This document shows positions 20,961 through 31,506 of a stretch of 64,000 bases of DNA, piece after piece. Position numbers and translations under genes: made by a program. The notes under the pieces were generated by a model that was given only the letters and a program-made list of their open reading frames with translations, was not told where the DNA came from and did no database searches. This DNA is from Isoetes taiwanensis (Eukaryota; Streptophyta; Lycopodiopsida; Isoetales; Isoetaceae): contig JAJEKV010000905.1 in assembly GCA_021234155.1 (NCBI GenBank), positions 1-64,000 on the forward strand. The letters run 5' to 3'. How positions within the stretch are numbered: position 1 is the first letter of the stretch; every line of letters starts with the position of its first letter.

Positions 20961-22130
20961 CAATCCCTGCTTTACGCATTTTTACGCTGCATTGCATATA
21001 GTGCCTTAATCCCCAAAGATCGGTCGTTGTTTAATTGCCTTGTTCCACCCATAATTGTGGTCCACTATAAGCCCGAGATACTTATACGTGTGCGCGCTAT
21101 TTCCACCTCTTCTCCCTTATATTGGAAGTGGAAATTATGAACTCGTTTTCCAAAAATGAGAATTTTAGTCTTATTCAGGGTTCACCTGCATTTTAGTAGC
21201 GTCCACGTAAATTGGCTAATGCCTCCAAGTGTCTCGCATATCGTGGTGACTCGAGCAAAGATAACAATATCATCGCATACAAGAGTAGAATAAGCAAGTA
21301 TCCCGCAATCATGGTCCCCCTCCACTATGTCTGCATCCACATCTCTAATTGGTCTATATATATTCCAAATAATGTAGGGGATAGAGGGCATCCTTGCTTC
21401 ACCCCAATATTACTGATTATCTACGCTTTACATAATTTGTTTAGCGGAAATGATAGACTTACCAACACCTTCTCATATAGTACCGAGCATCTGCGTTCAG
21501 AGCCCCGTGGCACACCTATGTGGTCCATGTATTCCCGGATGTTCCTCTTGAAGGCATATCGAAAGCTTTAGTAAGATCCAAAAACAAGCAAAGAGCGGCT
21601 TTTTAGTTTTCTTCCACAAAGATCTCGCCCTTTGCTCTCATAGTAATTAAGTGGTCTAGTGTAGACTTTGTTAGGCCTAAAACACGCTTTTGTCGATGCT
21701 CGACATTGTGCATCTACGCCCAATCACTTAGCTTTATCTCTATAAGCTTGGCAAATAATTTTGAAAAGAGATCGCTTACCATGATCATTCTATAGTTGCT
21801 TGGGTGGATTAACGCCTCTCGCTTTATGGATTGGTACCACTCTATTGACTTGCCATGTGTGAGGAAAACCTTCAATCAACGCCCTATTCATCATTTTCGG
21901 TGATGGCCCGGGTTCAAAATTGGACCAGCCCATTTTATCATTTACGCCATTAACCCAAGTGCATCGTTGCCTTTACCACCGAAAAGTGATTTCAGCCCTT
22001 CACATATATCTTACGAAAAAGTGAGATTATCACCCAATGCGCCCATTTCCTCATGCAATCCCCGCTACATGATATAGTTTATCGCAGTTGTTGTAGTAAA
22101 CTATCCACCTCTAAAGGACTAGTCTGCTGT
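20960..22130 (-). pseudogene. LINE reverse transcriptase, heavily broken
   Basis: Minus-strand blocks: RAKGEIFVEEN near 21620-21650, LCLFLDLTKAFD near 21565-21600 (first catalytic aspartate region), LVCDDIVIFARVTTICETLG at 21215-21280 (the Y-A-D-D block, here V-C-D-D), KILIFGKR near 21145-21170, and EVEIAHTYKYLGL near 21065-21110. Stops and frame changes occur every 100-200 bases, more than in the flanking endonuclease and C-terminal parts. Loss of the tyrosine in front of the catalytic aspartates would weaken the enzyme even if frames were intact. Confidence 0.75.
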
Positions 22131-22181
22131 TTTTTTTGCCTTTAGCGTGTCCGAATTTTTTTTCGCGTGATATGGGTTCAT

Positions 22182-22500
22182 TCACCGGTGTTTCCTGTTT
22201 GGTTTGGTAATATGCTTTCGTTTTTTCCTTCTCACTAGTTGCCGATATTCCTTCTGGACTTTGCCTTTATCTTCATGTGTTGCAGTCTTAAATTCCAACC
22301 TCTTACTTTTACATTCCGTGTCATACCACCCATTACATGGCAATCCTTTCAATGCACGACTGGGTATAAAGCATTTATGAGCCACCTCAAGTAACATAGA
22401 GGTAAGCATCGTATCCAATTCTACTAAGTTCTCTGGCCATGTAAGCTCCTTAGCGTGTTGTTCACACATCTTTTTAAAACTTTCATCTTCATTGGGTCCA
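22182..22500 (-). pseudogene. LINE ORF2 linker between endonuclease and reverse transcriptase
   Basis: An open frame of 95 codons, rich in lysine/arginine at its end (EYRQLVRRKKRKH), with GWYDTECKSKRLEFK. Such a W-Y-x-x-E-C-K block sits between endonuclease and polymerase in many LINE ORF2 proteins. It is separated from the endonuclease frame by a single frame change near 22510. Confidence 0.75.
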
Positions 22501-22509
22501 TGTTTATCC

Positions 22510-23398
22510 TCATCTGCGTTCTGGATTAGGTGTGCTTATAACACCCTGATCCTGAAGACTTAAGTGCACTACAATGGGGAAATGGTCAGAAGTTGGTATG
22601 CCATCATCAATACTCAAGTCACTAATGCTATCCACCATATGAGTCCCTGTCATAACCAGATCAACAACACTGGATCCAATTCCCATAACGCCTTTAGATG
22701 TACATTTCTTTGATTGGGGGAATTTACTGATACCATTCAGTATGATGAGGTCTAAACCGCTACACATATTCAAAAGATGCATACCTTGTGGTTGTACATC
22801 TTTGGATTGATCCTCTGTGGCTCTGTCCCAACCATTTACCTGTAAGTCTGCCTCATCCAGTCTCTCCATCCATAAGGGATCTCCTGATCCGCCCATTAAA
22901 TAGGCTTGCTCATTAGCAATTCTGGCATTAAAATCTCCCATTAAAAGGATATCTCCATGCCTCCCTAGATCCAACACATCCTGTTCCAGCTGGTGGAAAG
23001 GGTCATCCTTATCCATCTCCTCCACCATATAAGTGGGGGATTCTCTAGGCGGATAGTAACAACCAGCTATATAAATATTTCTACGTGGGCCTGCAACTTC
23101 TAGCCAAATATGTTCCTTTGCTGAATTCTTCTTGGCTATGGAAAACATATGTTTGATATTACTACGAATATAGCATGCTATTCCTCCAAATCCTTTCCTT
23201 CTCCAGTTTTTCTTATGCCATACTGAATGCATTAAGGTAAATCCGTGAATTTCTGGTAAACTATGTTCTTCATGCTCGTGTGTCTCAAGTAAATATACCA
23301 CGTCCCAAGATTCGAGAACATCGTTGAGAAATGCAACCTCTTCTACTTTCCCATTGATGTTCCACGCGCATAACCTGATGGTCTTTATTCTCTATTCG
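22510..23398 (-). pseudogene. LINE ORF2 APE-type endonuclease
   Basis: The best-preserved frame in the window: about 295 codons without interruption from about 23398 to 22510. It begins KTIRLCAWNINGKVEEVAFL. Conserved APE/exonuclease III elements follow in order: N-I-N-G (metal-binding Asn), LLETHEHEE (the glutamate of the E-T-H block), IAGCYYPP, LLMGDFNARI (G-D-F-N active-site block), SSVVDLVMTG and TSDHFPIVVHL (S-D-H catalytic His). The enzyme nicks target DNA to prime reverse transcription. ORF2 opens within a few bases of the ORF1 stop at 23392, so it is probably read by reinitiation or frameshift. All expected active-site residues are visible. Confidence 0.92.
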
Positions 23399-24176
23399 GC
23401 AATAACTGCTTTCCCATTTCTTAGGAAAGCTCTCCTGCCGCTCTGTTTGGCTTCCTTGATTTTCTGTATTTCTTCTTTCCTTTGAGCGAGCTGCGCAAAG
23501 GTAAGATCATCGTTTATCCAGATGTTCTTCCCCCGTAAAGCTGTGCGTTGATGCATCACTCTCATTTTTGTTTCTTCATTTACAAATTTAACAAGTATGT
23601 TGCGATCTCCAGCTGCTTTCTTTCCTACCCTGTATGCATTTATTATGCCTTCCCGTCGGTACAAATGATGCCTAAAAATTCCCCAACTTCCTCTTTAGTG
23701 TTTTCATCCTCTTTCTCGGGTAGACCGCAATTCGATATTCGGGGTATTTTCTCTTGTTCTTTTTCCAGCGGACTATCCACTCTATCATTCGGTTTATTGA
23801 CTACATCTGCAAAGCTTTCATAATCATCTCCCTGATATGTGGCAGCAGGTGTTTCTTTCAAATTCGTTATCTGTTGCATAAGGGATAGGTTTTCCTGCTT
23901 TAATGTGTGGATGGAATCAGTCATACCTTGCAGAAGTTCAGTACTTTTGCCTCTTTTGCAGCGACCTCCTTTCTTATACGCTCCATCATTTCGAATTTTG
24001 AGCATCAAGCTTGAGATGCGCACATCTCGATTAGCATCGGCATAAGACCGAACCGCATCCTGAAATTTGCTTGGAGTGTTTGCTTTCGTCACGAGTCTGC
24101 ATCCCTGCCATTTACCACGAAGTTCAGATCTGTTATTATTACGGTTTGCGGTAGGCCCCAGCAGTAGAAGAACCAT
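23392..24176 (-). pseudogene. LINE ORF1 (RNA-binding protein), one frame change
   Basis: The first part (24176-23643) is 177 codons. It contains a basic segment (KKGGRCKRGK), a likely coiled coil (MTDSIHTLKQENLSLMQQIT) and an acidic tail. The second part (about 23664-23392) reads IINAYRVGKKAAGDRNILVK, then TALRGKNIWINDDLTFAQLA, then KEAKQSGRRAFLRNGKAV to the stop. This matches the C-terminal domain of LINE ORF1 proteins, which binds the element RNA: R-x-G-K ... R-x-I-L-V-K-F ... L-R-G-x-x-I-x-I-x-x-D-L-T ... R-R-A-x-x-R-x-G-x. The two parts overlap by about 20 bases in different frames, so one small indel separates them from a full ORF1 of about 260 codons. Confidence 0.85.
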
Positions 24177-24339
24177 GCGGAACCCATTTTCGGTCGCCCC
24201 CTGTTGCTACGATTTGCAAGAATAGGTTTAGCCGGCGGCGGCCGGCCGAACCACGGAGAGACCCAACCTCGTAGCCCGGACTGTTTGAGCATCCTCTGCT
24301 GCGAGATGTCTTGATCAAAACCCACAATGGCGGTCTTGG

Positions 24340-24840
24340 CTATTGGACTGGCGGCGAAACCCCATTCTCATCGAGGAGGACGATGCCTCGAATCCGATGA
24401 CCCAAAGTCTTCCTTTTCCCCTTTTTTAAGCTTTTTTTTTTATCCTTTAGGTATGTCGAGTCCACACCTTTCATCAACTGTTGCAGCACGAGCACGAGGA
24501 AAACCCGTACGTCCCCTTCTTTACCCTTTTCTTATCGCCATCGCCTTCACATAAGAGAGATAGTAGACCTTATCTCTAACATGTAAGCGCATCCCCGCCG
24601 CCTTCCTTCAGTTCTATTGCGAAGAGATTATACATGTGTCTACAGCGAGGATGATTCGCGGCTCTACCCGACTTCCACACCACCGCTCCAGATGTTGGGG
24701 GTGATGAGCATGCCGAAATGTCATTAAGGGCATAAGAGAATGAAAGGCCCGACCTCCCCATTGTCACAATAGATCGGGAAGCTTGTTTTGAGGCCCGATT
24801 TGCAGCGGCCATCATTATGGACCCGGTATATTGAGGGCGA
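24340..24840. other. No gene seen; LINE 5' flank
   Basis: Contains GC-rich DNA that may be the LINE 5' untranslated region (to about 24420) and then unassigned sequence. No domain is visible on either strand. Confidence 0.35.
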
Positions 24841-25810
24841 GGAGATAGATTCGCTATGCTGTACCTCGGCCGGGAAGGCGGCGAAGGATTTTGCGTTGGA
24901 AGGAGTTAGCCAGAAGCGTAGGAAGGGATAAAGCCCTCAAACTCGAAGGGCTCAACCTCCTTCCTACCATACTCATGAATAACCAAGAGTACGATCCTAG
25001 AGGACATTATGTGGGCCTACTGGCGTTATTCGATATGCGGGGGGCATAAAAGATAGAGGTCCTCTATGATCTTGCCGAGTACTGCCAGGATGACTTCCTT
25101 GACTTTACAACGCCCGTTGTGCATCCGCCACAAGTCGAGGACTTGTTAGCATACCGGCCAGAAGAGTTAGAGCCCGTTGAGACCCTTTTGTCACTTCGGC
25201 AGTTTTTATTGCCCGATACACCCCGACCTCGGAGGAGCATTTTGCAACTCCGATGCGGCCTCCTTCTGCAGATCAGCCATTGCAGATTACTATGGGAGGT
25301 ATGGATGAAGAGGAGGAAGACCTTTGGGATACCAAGGTGAGCCTTAAGGATGACAAGGAAGAAGCGGAGCAGGAGAAGATCCCCCTTAACTTGGAAAAGG
25401 AAGCGGAGAACTCCAGGGATCCCGAAATTAGGGCAATGGGCAACCATGTGACCCGATTCTTCCTTTCAGCTTTCCAACAAGGTGAGGTCCTATTCTTCTC
25501 TAAGAACCTAGGGCCTTCTTCTGAAGCATCTTGGTGGGCACTTCGTGCCATATCCACCTTGGCGGGCCATAAGAAGATTGACTACCACGCCACCACCATT
25601 ACCTTGGTCTAAAGAGATTTGGCTATCCTAGCATCGGGGGACGTGGCGGGCTGTGCCAATATGCGTCTCCTTGTGGCGGCACCTTTGGCCACCTGCTTAC
25701 CACCAGAGGCAGCAGCTCGAGCCGCCCTCTCTGCTAGCCCCAATGCTACTTTGATGCGCTACCGCCCACCTCCTCAACCTATGGACGAAGAGGAGGGACC
25801 CAGTTCTTAG
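24840..25810 (+). pseudogene. Unidentified acidic protein remnant
   Basis: The plus-strand coding signal runs through at least three frames: KALKLEGLNLLPTILMNNQE and GHYVGLLALFDMRG (24930-25040), KIEVLYDLAEYCQDDFLDFT (25050-25110) with VEDLLAYRPEELEPVETLLS (about 25135-25195), then the open frame 25253-25612 with GMDEEEEDLW, MGNHVTRFFLSAFQQGEVLF and EASWWALRAISTLAGHKK. After a TAA at 25610-25612 the same frame continues to 25810 and ends PPPQPMDEEEGPSS. Its regular amino-acid composition says it was once a protein of 300 or more residues. I recognise no family; it might be a gag-like protein of an unlisted retroelement. Confidence 0.4.
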
Positions 25811-26039
25811 ACAATTTTTTTTATTTTATTTATTACGCATCTTGTACTGAGTACAGTTGTAAATTTTGATTTGGCATTATGGCCATCCTATAATATATGT
25901 GCCATTGTCTTATGACTTATGATTATTGTATCGTTGAATACAATTAAATTGTTTTGTGTTCCCATGATACTTTCTTGTATCTTTTAGACCTTAGAGTATA
26001 AGAAATTGTCACACTTTGTATATTCATTCCTACCGTCTT

Positions 26040-26530
26040 GCAGACGAGGGACTCGAAGAATATGAAAAAAGAATCACCAACCAAATACGAAGGGACGATC
26101 CAGGGCCTCCCGAACAAGACTATGGCCAGCGATATGGGGAGTACCCGGAGCGGGACGATGATTAAGAGGTAGGGGAACCCGCATAGCAAGGAGAGCCCTA
26201 TGACCCAGCTAAAGGATTGGAAGTAGTCTACATTCTTCGAGAACGGGCCTTTGAGGACTTACAGCAAACTCTTCGTCGAACATGGGATTACTGGGACATG
26301 ACAAGGCATGAAGCTTTTGCTGACGCCAACGATCACTTGTGGCAGATTTTTTATGCGCTAAGAAGGCTCTTTAATCTCCCTAAACTAGCTTATATCATGG
26401 CAATGGGGCGCGCGCCTCAAGGCTTCTTTGGAGGGAAAAGAGAGCTCAATGGTTGGCTAGATGGAATGTGCAGGAGCACAGGTGCATACATATGCAAACA
26501 GAGGCAGATCGCCATAGCTTGAGGCAATAT
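26040..26530 (+). pseudogene. Unidentified coding-like segment preceding LINE fragment
   Basis: A possible splice acceptor (TCTTGCAG, ending 26043) is followed by DEGLEEYEKRITNQIRRDDP and then, after frame changes, by the open frame 26217-26522: ERAFEDLQQTLRRTWDYWDM and HLWQIFYALRRLFNLPKLAY. It overlaps the start of the LINE 3' fragment. It could be the continuation of the acidic protein to the left or part of the LINE ORF2 tail; I cannot decide. Confidence 0.35.
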
Positions 26531-26990
26531 ATTGACGCTTGCTTCCTCAGCAAGCTTTGGGATGCCAATGCCCTTGAACATGTCAAGACAGCACACTATC
26601 AGCGCCACATAAATCCCACATTGGAACGAGGCCCGCAATGCTACCTGCGTACCCACTTGCCCATGAAAAAAAGCGCGAGACTCATTGCCTCCATTAAGCA
26701 CATGGGCACATCATCTTCGAATTGAGGCGGGCAGATGGATTGGTGAGCCACGCCGGGGCGGAGCTCTGTCAATGCTGCCAAATGGGAGTCATTGAGGATG
26801 AATCTCATACCCTTCAAAGTTGCCCATCATATGATCAAATTCGGACGACTATATTTGAGTTGGTCCGGCACAGCCAGCCATTACATGTGACATTGAGCAT
26901 AGCATCCATACGGGTGCTGGGATCATACCTTCAGGAGGTTATGGACATGCGAGATCAGCTATGTCCTCGGGCACATACTTGACATCTATA
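26450..26990 (+). pseudogene. 3' end of a second LINE (ORF2 C-terminal zinc-knuckle region)
   Basis: The plus-strand frames 26453-26725 and 26722-26982 give HYQRHINPTLERGPQCYLRT, KKSARLIASIK, then after a frame change RRADGLVSHAGAELCQCCQM and GVIEDESHTLQSCPSYDQIR. This parallels the tail of the LINE at 20072-20960 (YKKEINPALGEAPHLL, then a Cys-rich motif followed by EDEAHLILHCPAYENLR). The C-x-x-C ... E-D-E-S-H ... C pattern is the ORF2 zinc knuckle. Only the 3' portion is present, as expected of a 5'-truncated insertion. Confidence 0.7.
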
Positions 26991-26999
26991 TATACATTG

Positions 27000-27590
27000 A
27001 TGTATACTTGTACAGTTTGACAGCATTCTTATTACTGCCACGGTTTTTCCCTCGAAAACCCTTCGGGGCGGGGGTTTTTTAACCCGAACAGTAATAAGTT
27101 TGTTGCGCTCCTTCTGGGTCCCATAGGCCGATTGGCCTCATTCTCATTCTCATTCTTATCATTAGCCCCACCCTGGACTACCAATCTGTTATCATCCAGG
27201 CCTGGGCTCGCTACAAGCTAGTCAGAGCTGTACGCGAGAGCGTTCGCTACTCTATCTTGTACCCTTTTGCGCAGTCCTAGGCCCGGTCCCCTTAGTTTTG
27301 TTTTCTACGTTATGTGTGAGTTGAAGAATTCTCCAATGTATAATATCTATCTCTGTATTATATCACTTTAAGTTTTGTCACTACCAGTGTAATGATCTCT
27401 AATGTAACGACTGTTCTCACTTATAATAAAGATCTTTTCTATTGTACTCTTCTATTTATTCTCTCTCTAAATGCTACCCCAAATGATTTTCTTTGTGAGA
27501 CTTGATGTCACTATAATTTTCTCCTTATACCTTTTATGCTCAATATAGGCCCGGTTGCATAACGCCTGCCCGAGCGCCCTCGAATGCCGA
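27000..27590. other. Unassigned; GC hairpin and polyadenylation-like signals
   Basis: Contains CCCTTCGGGGCGGGGGTTTT near 27060, the kind of sequence seen near the ends of plant LTRs, then an AT-rich part with AATAAA at about 27424. This may be the remains of an LTR preceding the gag fragment at 27590-28442, but no primer-binding site or partner was found. Confidence 0.35.
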
Positions 27591-28442
27591 TGGAGACTAA
27601 CACCCGAAAGCAGGAACTTATGTTGATGAAGGGGCAATTAGTCGAAGTTACAAACTTATGTGTTGAATGCCAACCCACCGCGGCAATATGGGGAGGATGG
27701 ACCGGAGTTACCTCGTTACCGCCAAGCCCACCACACCGCCGCAGCCACTTGCACTGAACCCGGCCCCGCGGCACGCAAAGGGAGGCACCGTTCCAAAGCG
27801 CCGTCGTAGTTCCTCTAAGGATAGTGCCACCTCCTCACCATCAGCCGCTCGAGTCCCCTCCGAGTCATCTGTATCCTCTCGAAGACCATGCCAAGCGCCG
27901 GGACAAGGAGTACCGTAAGACGGTTGACACGGCTATAACCAGTATATGGAAGAATAGGAAACTGGCCCAGTTTGATGGGAAATCTAGAGGCGGGCTGAAT
28001 GCAGGGTCCTGGTTGGACGAGATGAAGGAGTTTGGAAAGTCCTATGGCATGACAGAAAGGGATACAGGAAAGGTTGCCACCACAAACCTTACAGGAGCTG
28101 CTCGTATTTGGTGGAAGGGCTATGCTAGAGCCAAGCATCTGGACAGAAGCAGATGCAAGTTCAAAAAGTTTGCCAAAGCTTTTAAGTCGCATTACGTGCC
28201 CCGTGCGCACAAATGCCAGCAGATTCAGACTTTTTATAGGCTAGAGCAGAAGGGTATGTCAGTTCAGGCCTACACTGATGAACTTATGCGCTTGAGGCTG
28301 TATGTGCCAGGAATGAATAAAAAGAGGGCGGTGGAGGGTTATATTGAAGGGTTGGCCTCCTCAATTAAACGAATGGTTAAGGCCATAGACCCGAAATCAG
28401 TTGCTGAGGCTGAGGCTATTCGCTGTAACTCCCATAGGATCT
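27590..28442 (+). pseudogene. Ty3/gypsy gag fragment (Retrotrans_gag)
   Basis: The reading starts at METNTRKQELMLMKGQLVEV (about 27590). After frame changes it enters a clean open frame to 28442. This includes KLAQFDGKSRGGLNAGSWLD, NLTGAARIWWKGYAR, FAKAFKSHYVPRAHKCQQIQ and YVPGMNKKRAVEGYIEGL. The G-A-A-x-x-W-W block, the F-x-x-A-F-x-x-x-Y-V-P block and the terminal G-L-x-x-x-I-K-R-M are the standard gag capsid core. The sequence changes abruptly at about 28425 and no zinc knuckle or pol follows, so this is an orphan capsid fragment. A related gag is at 51290-51740 in the gypsy element. Confidence 0.88.
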
Positions 28443-28444
28443 GA

Positions 28445-29277
28445 CTCATCATAATTCCCATAACTTCTGTAATCATTTCTTTATGATGGTTTCTTTCGTT
28501 TTGTTGTGCGTGTCATTGCAAATTGCATGCCCGTAAGGATCATAGCAAAAGAAGATCGAAACGCCTTTGTGACTCCTCATGTAAAGTTTTATTTATGGTG
28601 GCATGCCTTTCTCGAGATGCTCCTTGCTCCAGGTATTCAAGTTATTCTGTAGCATATTAACTTGGTGGTTACGTTTTTATTCATAGTCTCTTTCAAACAC
28701 AAGTTACGGAAGATTTATCCAACACAGATGACATTGCATATTTTACATATATTTTGCTCTGCGGGTATGCAGTTTGTCCAAGATTCAAGCATCCATCTCC
28801 TTTAGATATGCCATTAAAGTATGCACATCTTAATTAGAGTATGCACATCTTAATTAAAGTATGCACATCTTAGACATAATTTGCTCTGCGGGTATGCGGT
28901 TTATTCAAGCATTAATCTGATTCATATCAAACATTGCTCTGCTTCATAAAGGTGGAGTAGGATTGCTCATCTTCAGAAAAATAAAGCTTTTACAGAAAAA
29001 TAAAAGTTGAAATGCTTTGGGGCAATCAGATAATACATTGGCACATTTATTGCTTTGGGACAAGCTAGAGAGGGTTTTGATGAGGAAACAAGTTGCATAG
29101 GTTATTGTACAAGTTGCAGAGGTTATTGTTTGTTCATTATTAATAAATTCTATTATTACATGCTACCTCATGTATTAATATTGCTATTGGTATAATATTA
29201 TATGTCTACTTCTATGCAATGTTTTCGTTTTCATAATTTGAGCACCTCTAGTTTGTTAGATTTGTGAGGCTATGCTA
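28445..29277. repeat. AT-rich stretch with a 20 bp tandem repeat
   Basis: No gene. Three copies of AGTATGCACATCTTAATTAG (20 bp period) lie at 28817-28873. The phrase TTTGCTCTGCGGGTATGC flanks them at about 28751 and 28881, so a larger duplication of about 130 bases surrounds the small repeat. Confidence 0.7.
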
Positions 29278-29800
29278 TACCATCCATCATTAGAGTATTA
29301 GGTAATGTCTATATCTACACCCCTATACCATCCTTAAGGCCCCGAAGGGGCTAAAAAAATTTTTAGTTAACACAAACCATTAACACACAACTAACATTAT
29401 TAACACAAACCATTGCATTTGACACATTTAAATTAAAATCCCCTTAAACCCCTTTTGGTTTGGGTGCATATTCCTGTGGGGGTGACTCCGCAACAAGAGC
29501 TGTTGGATAGGCATATTCACCCCTTATTCCTTAATCTACACCGTACACAAAGTTCCTCGTTTGTGGGTATGGATGTATAGAATTTGTTACTGTATAACAA
29601 GATTTGCAAAATATACTATATGGTGTTGATTTTGTACGTGCAAAACATAATTATAGGGGCTCTCGCTGCCCTACGTCACCCCCCGTGTGAATATGTAGCA
29701 TAATAACAGGGGGTTTCTTTTTGTACTTTTTATGCTTTTTTCAATGGTTTTTATATGATTTGGTTGATGTATTTGTTTAGGTGTACTAATTAGTATTTCT
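29278..29800. mobile_element. Transposon-end repeat, copy 1 (type A end to type B end)
   Basis: Begins with ATCCATCATTAGAGTATTAG, followed by GGCCCCGAAGGGGC at 29338, then an A-rich block (ACACAAACCATTAACACAC), TTGGTTTGGGTGCATATTC and a centre ending CCCCCCGTGTGAATATG at about 29692. To the right is a second type of end (GTAGCATAATAACAGGGGGT, with CTAATTAGTATTTCTAGAGT further on). Type A recurs at 31507-31700 and, inverted, at 31930-32078 and 34280-34430. Type B recurs inverted at 33930-34060 and near 39980-40100. Confidence 0.75.
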
Positions 29801-30504
29801 AGAGTCGTTGTTTTTAAGCCGTTGATTTTTGTTGAAGAGGGGAGATCGAAAGTGGTTGCAGTGCTCTTGTATGCATGTTTTCCTATAGAAATTTGTGGGA
29901 TTATTTTGCTAATTTTCAGATCCATGCAATGCTCGTGCCCCTTCACTTTAGGGTTTTGAAATTTGCTTTTTCGATTCTTCCCATCGAGATTTGTTTTTTC
30001 CGCCTTTCAACCTGGAAGAACAAAACGTATCGAGGGACTTCGATTTCTAACCGCATGATTATTTTCCTGTGTTCGGGCCTCACATCGAATACTATTCTCT
30101 AGCTATTCAATCAAGTAAATAAGCTTTTTCCTTCTCTCTTGTTCCGCTTTTGAGGTGGAATGTTTGATTCCCTATTGCCCTAAAAAACGACACATTTGTA
30201 GAGCTCATCCAAAATCGTAGCTCCTTAATTTGTCTCTCCAAAGCTCATTGTCTTCCCTCTGCAGGCGGAAATAAAGCGTATTTCGGGCATAATGGCAGCA
30301 CCTTCGTCTTCATCTCCAGAGCTTCTCCATCCTTTCCCTCTTTTCTTTGGCATATATGCTATGGGATGTTTTACGTAAATATTTATTGTGGAAAGAGAAT
30401 CAACAAGAGGAAGTGCAAAAGGCGGTAGACCGCCAGTTCCAGTATTAAGAGTGCTTGTTTAGTATGAAGCTTATGTTCTATATCCAATTGAAATTGACAC
30501 GAAG

Positions 30505-31070
30505 TACGAGTTGCTCTTCTAGGGCGATCTTACCATTGAAGGAAAAACTCCTTAATGTAGAACGGAAGGATGATCTTTGCAATATACAAAACCCAAGAGC
30601 TCTGAGGATCTTATTCTCGCATTGGGACTTAAGTACAAAGGTATATCAATGTTTCTTTAACGTCAAGATGTTCCTTTGGCTACTGCAGGGGAAGAGTTCT
30701 CTAAAGACATGCTTCGATACCATAAAATTATCATTCGACCGATGTCTGATATAGATGGCGCTCATATATGAACATTGCTGCTTACATTTTTCTTTACATA
30801 TCAGGTAATGTATTGATACCATTTTCTCATTTCTTAGAGTTCTTCATGCATTTGTCAGACGCTATGTGTGTCTGGCATGTAGTGCAAAAGCCACTTGTAA
30901 GAGAACGTTTGCACCAAGAATTACTTTGATATCGATATTGGAATTCCACCTCTATACAAGGTATTTCCTCTATATTTTAGCAACTGATACATCCACGTTC
31001 TTTAACATCAGATATGCCTTGCAGGTTGAAAGAGGCAGATAAATCCGATATTGCTACAATGAAAATGACT
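30505..31070 (+). pseudogene. DNA gyrase subunit B gene fragment with introns
   Basis: Four exon pieces on the plus strand match the TOPRIM and following region of organelle-type gyrase B, which cuts DNA with gyrase A. AILPLKEKLLNVERKDD (30523-30573) matches A-I-L-P-L-R-G-K-I-L-N-I-E-R. YHKIII and IDGAHI then TLLLTFFFTYQ (30709-30804) match the Y-H-K-I-I-I-x-T-D-A-D-V-D-G-A-H-I-R-T-L-L-L-T-F-F block. GIPPLYK ends at 30960, and VERGR then IRYCYNEN starts at 31025. GT..AG introns separate them (30641-30688, from 30805, 30961-31024). Small indels, and a stop where an arginine should follow GAHI, make it non-functional. Retained introns show it came from genomic DNA, not from mRNA. The N-terminal ATPase and the C-terminus are absent. 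Confidence 0.85.
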
Positions 31071-31299
31071 AACTATGAATAGATTCTTGCTCATTACCAA
31101 GCTGTGTGTGATCATAGCGTATTTATAATATAAAACCTGTGGATATTCTGTGTAATCCAGATGTGAAATGAGAAGTATAACTCTGTTTTATTACCAGACT
31201 ATTTGTTATGCACGTCATACTTTAAATATCTAAATCCCTAGTGCTGCATATTTGGACACTAGGGTTCAACTCCCTATGTATGGATAATAAGTAACACGC

Positions 31300-31500
31300 T
31301 GACCCTGTGTATGGAGAGGCACATATGTCTTTCTATGGAATCACAATGGGATTGCTATTCAATGCAGATGATAACATAAATATTAACATGAGTATTCTAC
31401 CGATGATGTTGTATGGCCACCCTGCCTTGGTTCTAGTGAACTTATATCAAAAGTTAAGATGTTGTTCGTTTTATGAGGGCCCGAAGGGCCAAATTTTTTT
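31300..31500 (+). other. Short unidentified open stretch and GGCCCGAAGGGCC palindrome
   Basis: An open frame (from 31307) includes YGITMGLLFNADDNININM, not recognised. At 31480 the palindrome GGCCCGAAGGGCC occurs, followed by a T-rich run and the start of the next type A end. Confidence 0.35.
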
Positions 31501-31506
31501 TTTCCA

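Larger units (their letters stand above)
19978..24340 (-). mobile_element. Near full-length two-ORF LINE (non-LTR retrotransposon)
   Basis: The minus strand carries, in order, ORF1 (24176 to 23392), an APE-type endonuclease (23390 to 22510), a linker, reverse transcriptase (about 22130-20950) and a C-terminal domain (about 20950-20072). Beyond the last stop, about 70 bases of 3' untranslated DNA lead to a run of five ATG-AA units at 19979-20003 (CATTT repeats on the element strand), which looks like a microsatellite-type 3' tail. The layout, with an RNA-binding ORF1 and short-repeat tail in place of poly(A), resembles CR1/L2/Tad-like groups more than plant L1. The clade is inference. Confidence 0.85.

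Noticed and set aside
27055-27085. Bacterial-type terminator
   Set aside because: The GC hairpin followed by T resembles one, but the context is plant retroelement DNA and similar sequences occur near plant LTR ends.
29336-29360. Helitron 3' hairpin
   Set aside because: GGCCCCGAAGGGGC forms a hairpin, but the matching element at 31567-32079 has inverted arms on both sides, there is no CTRR end at the right distance, and no Rep/helicase is present.
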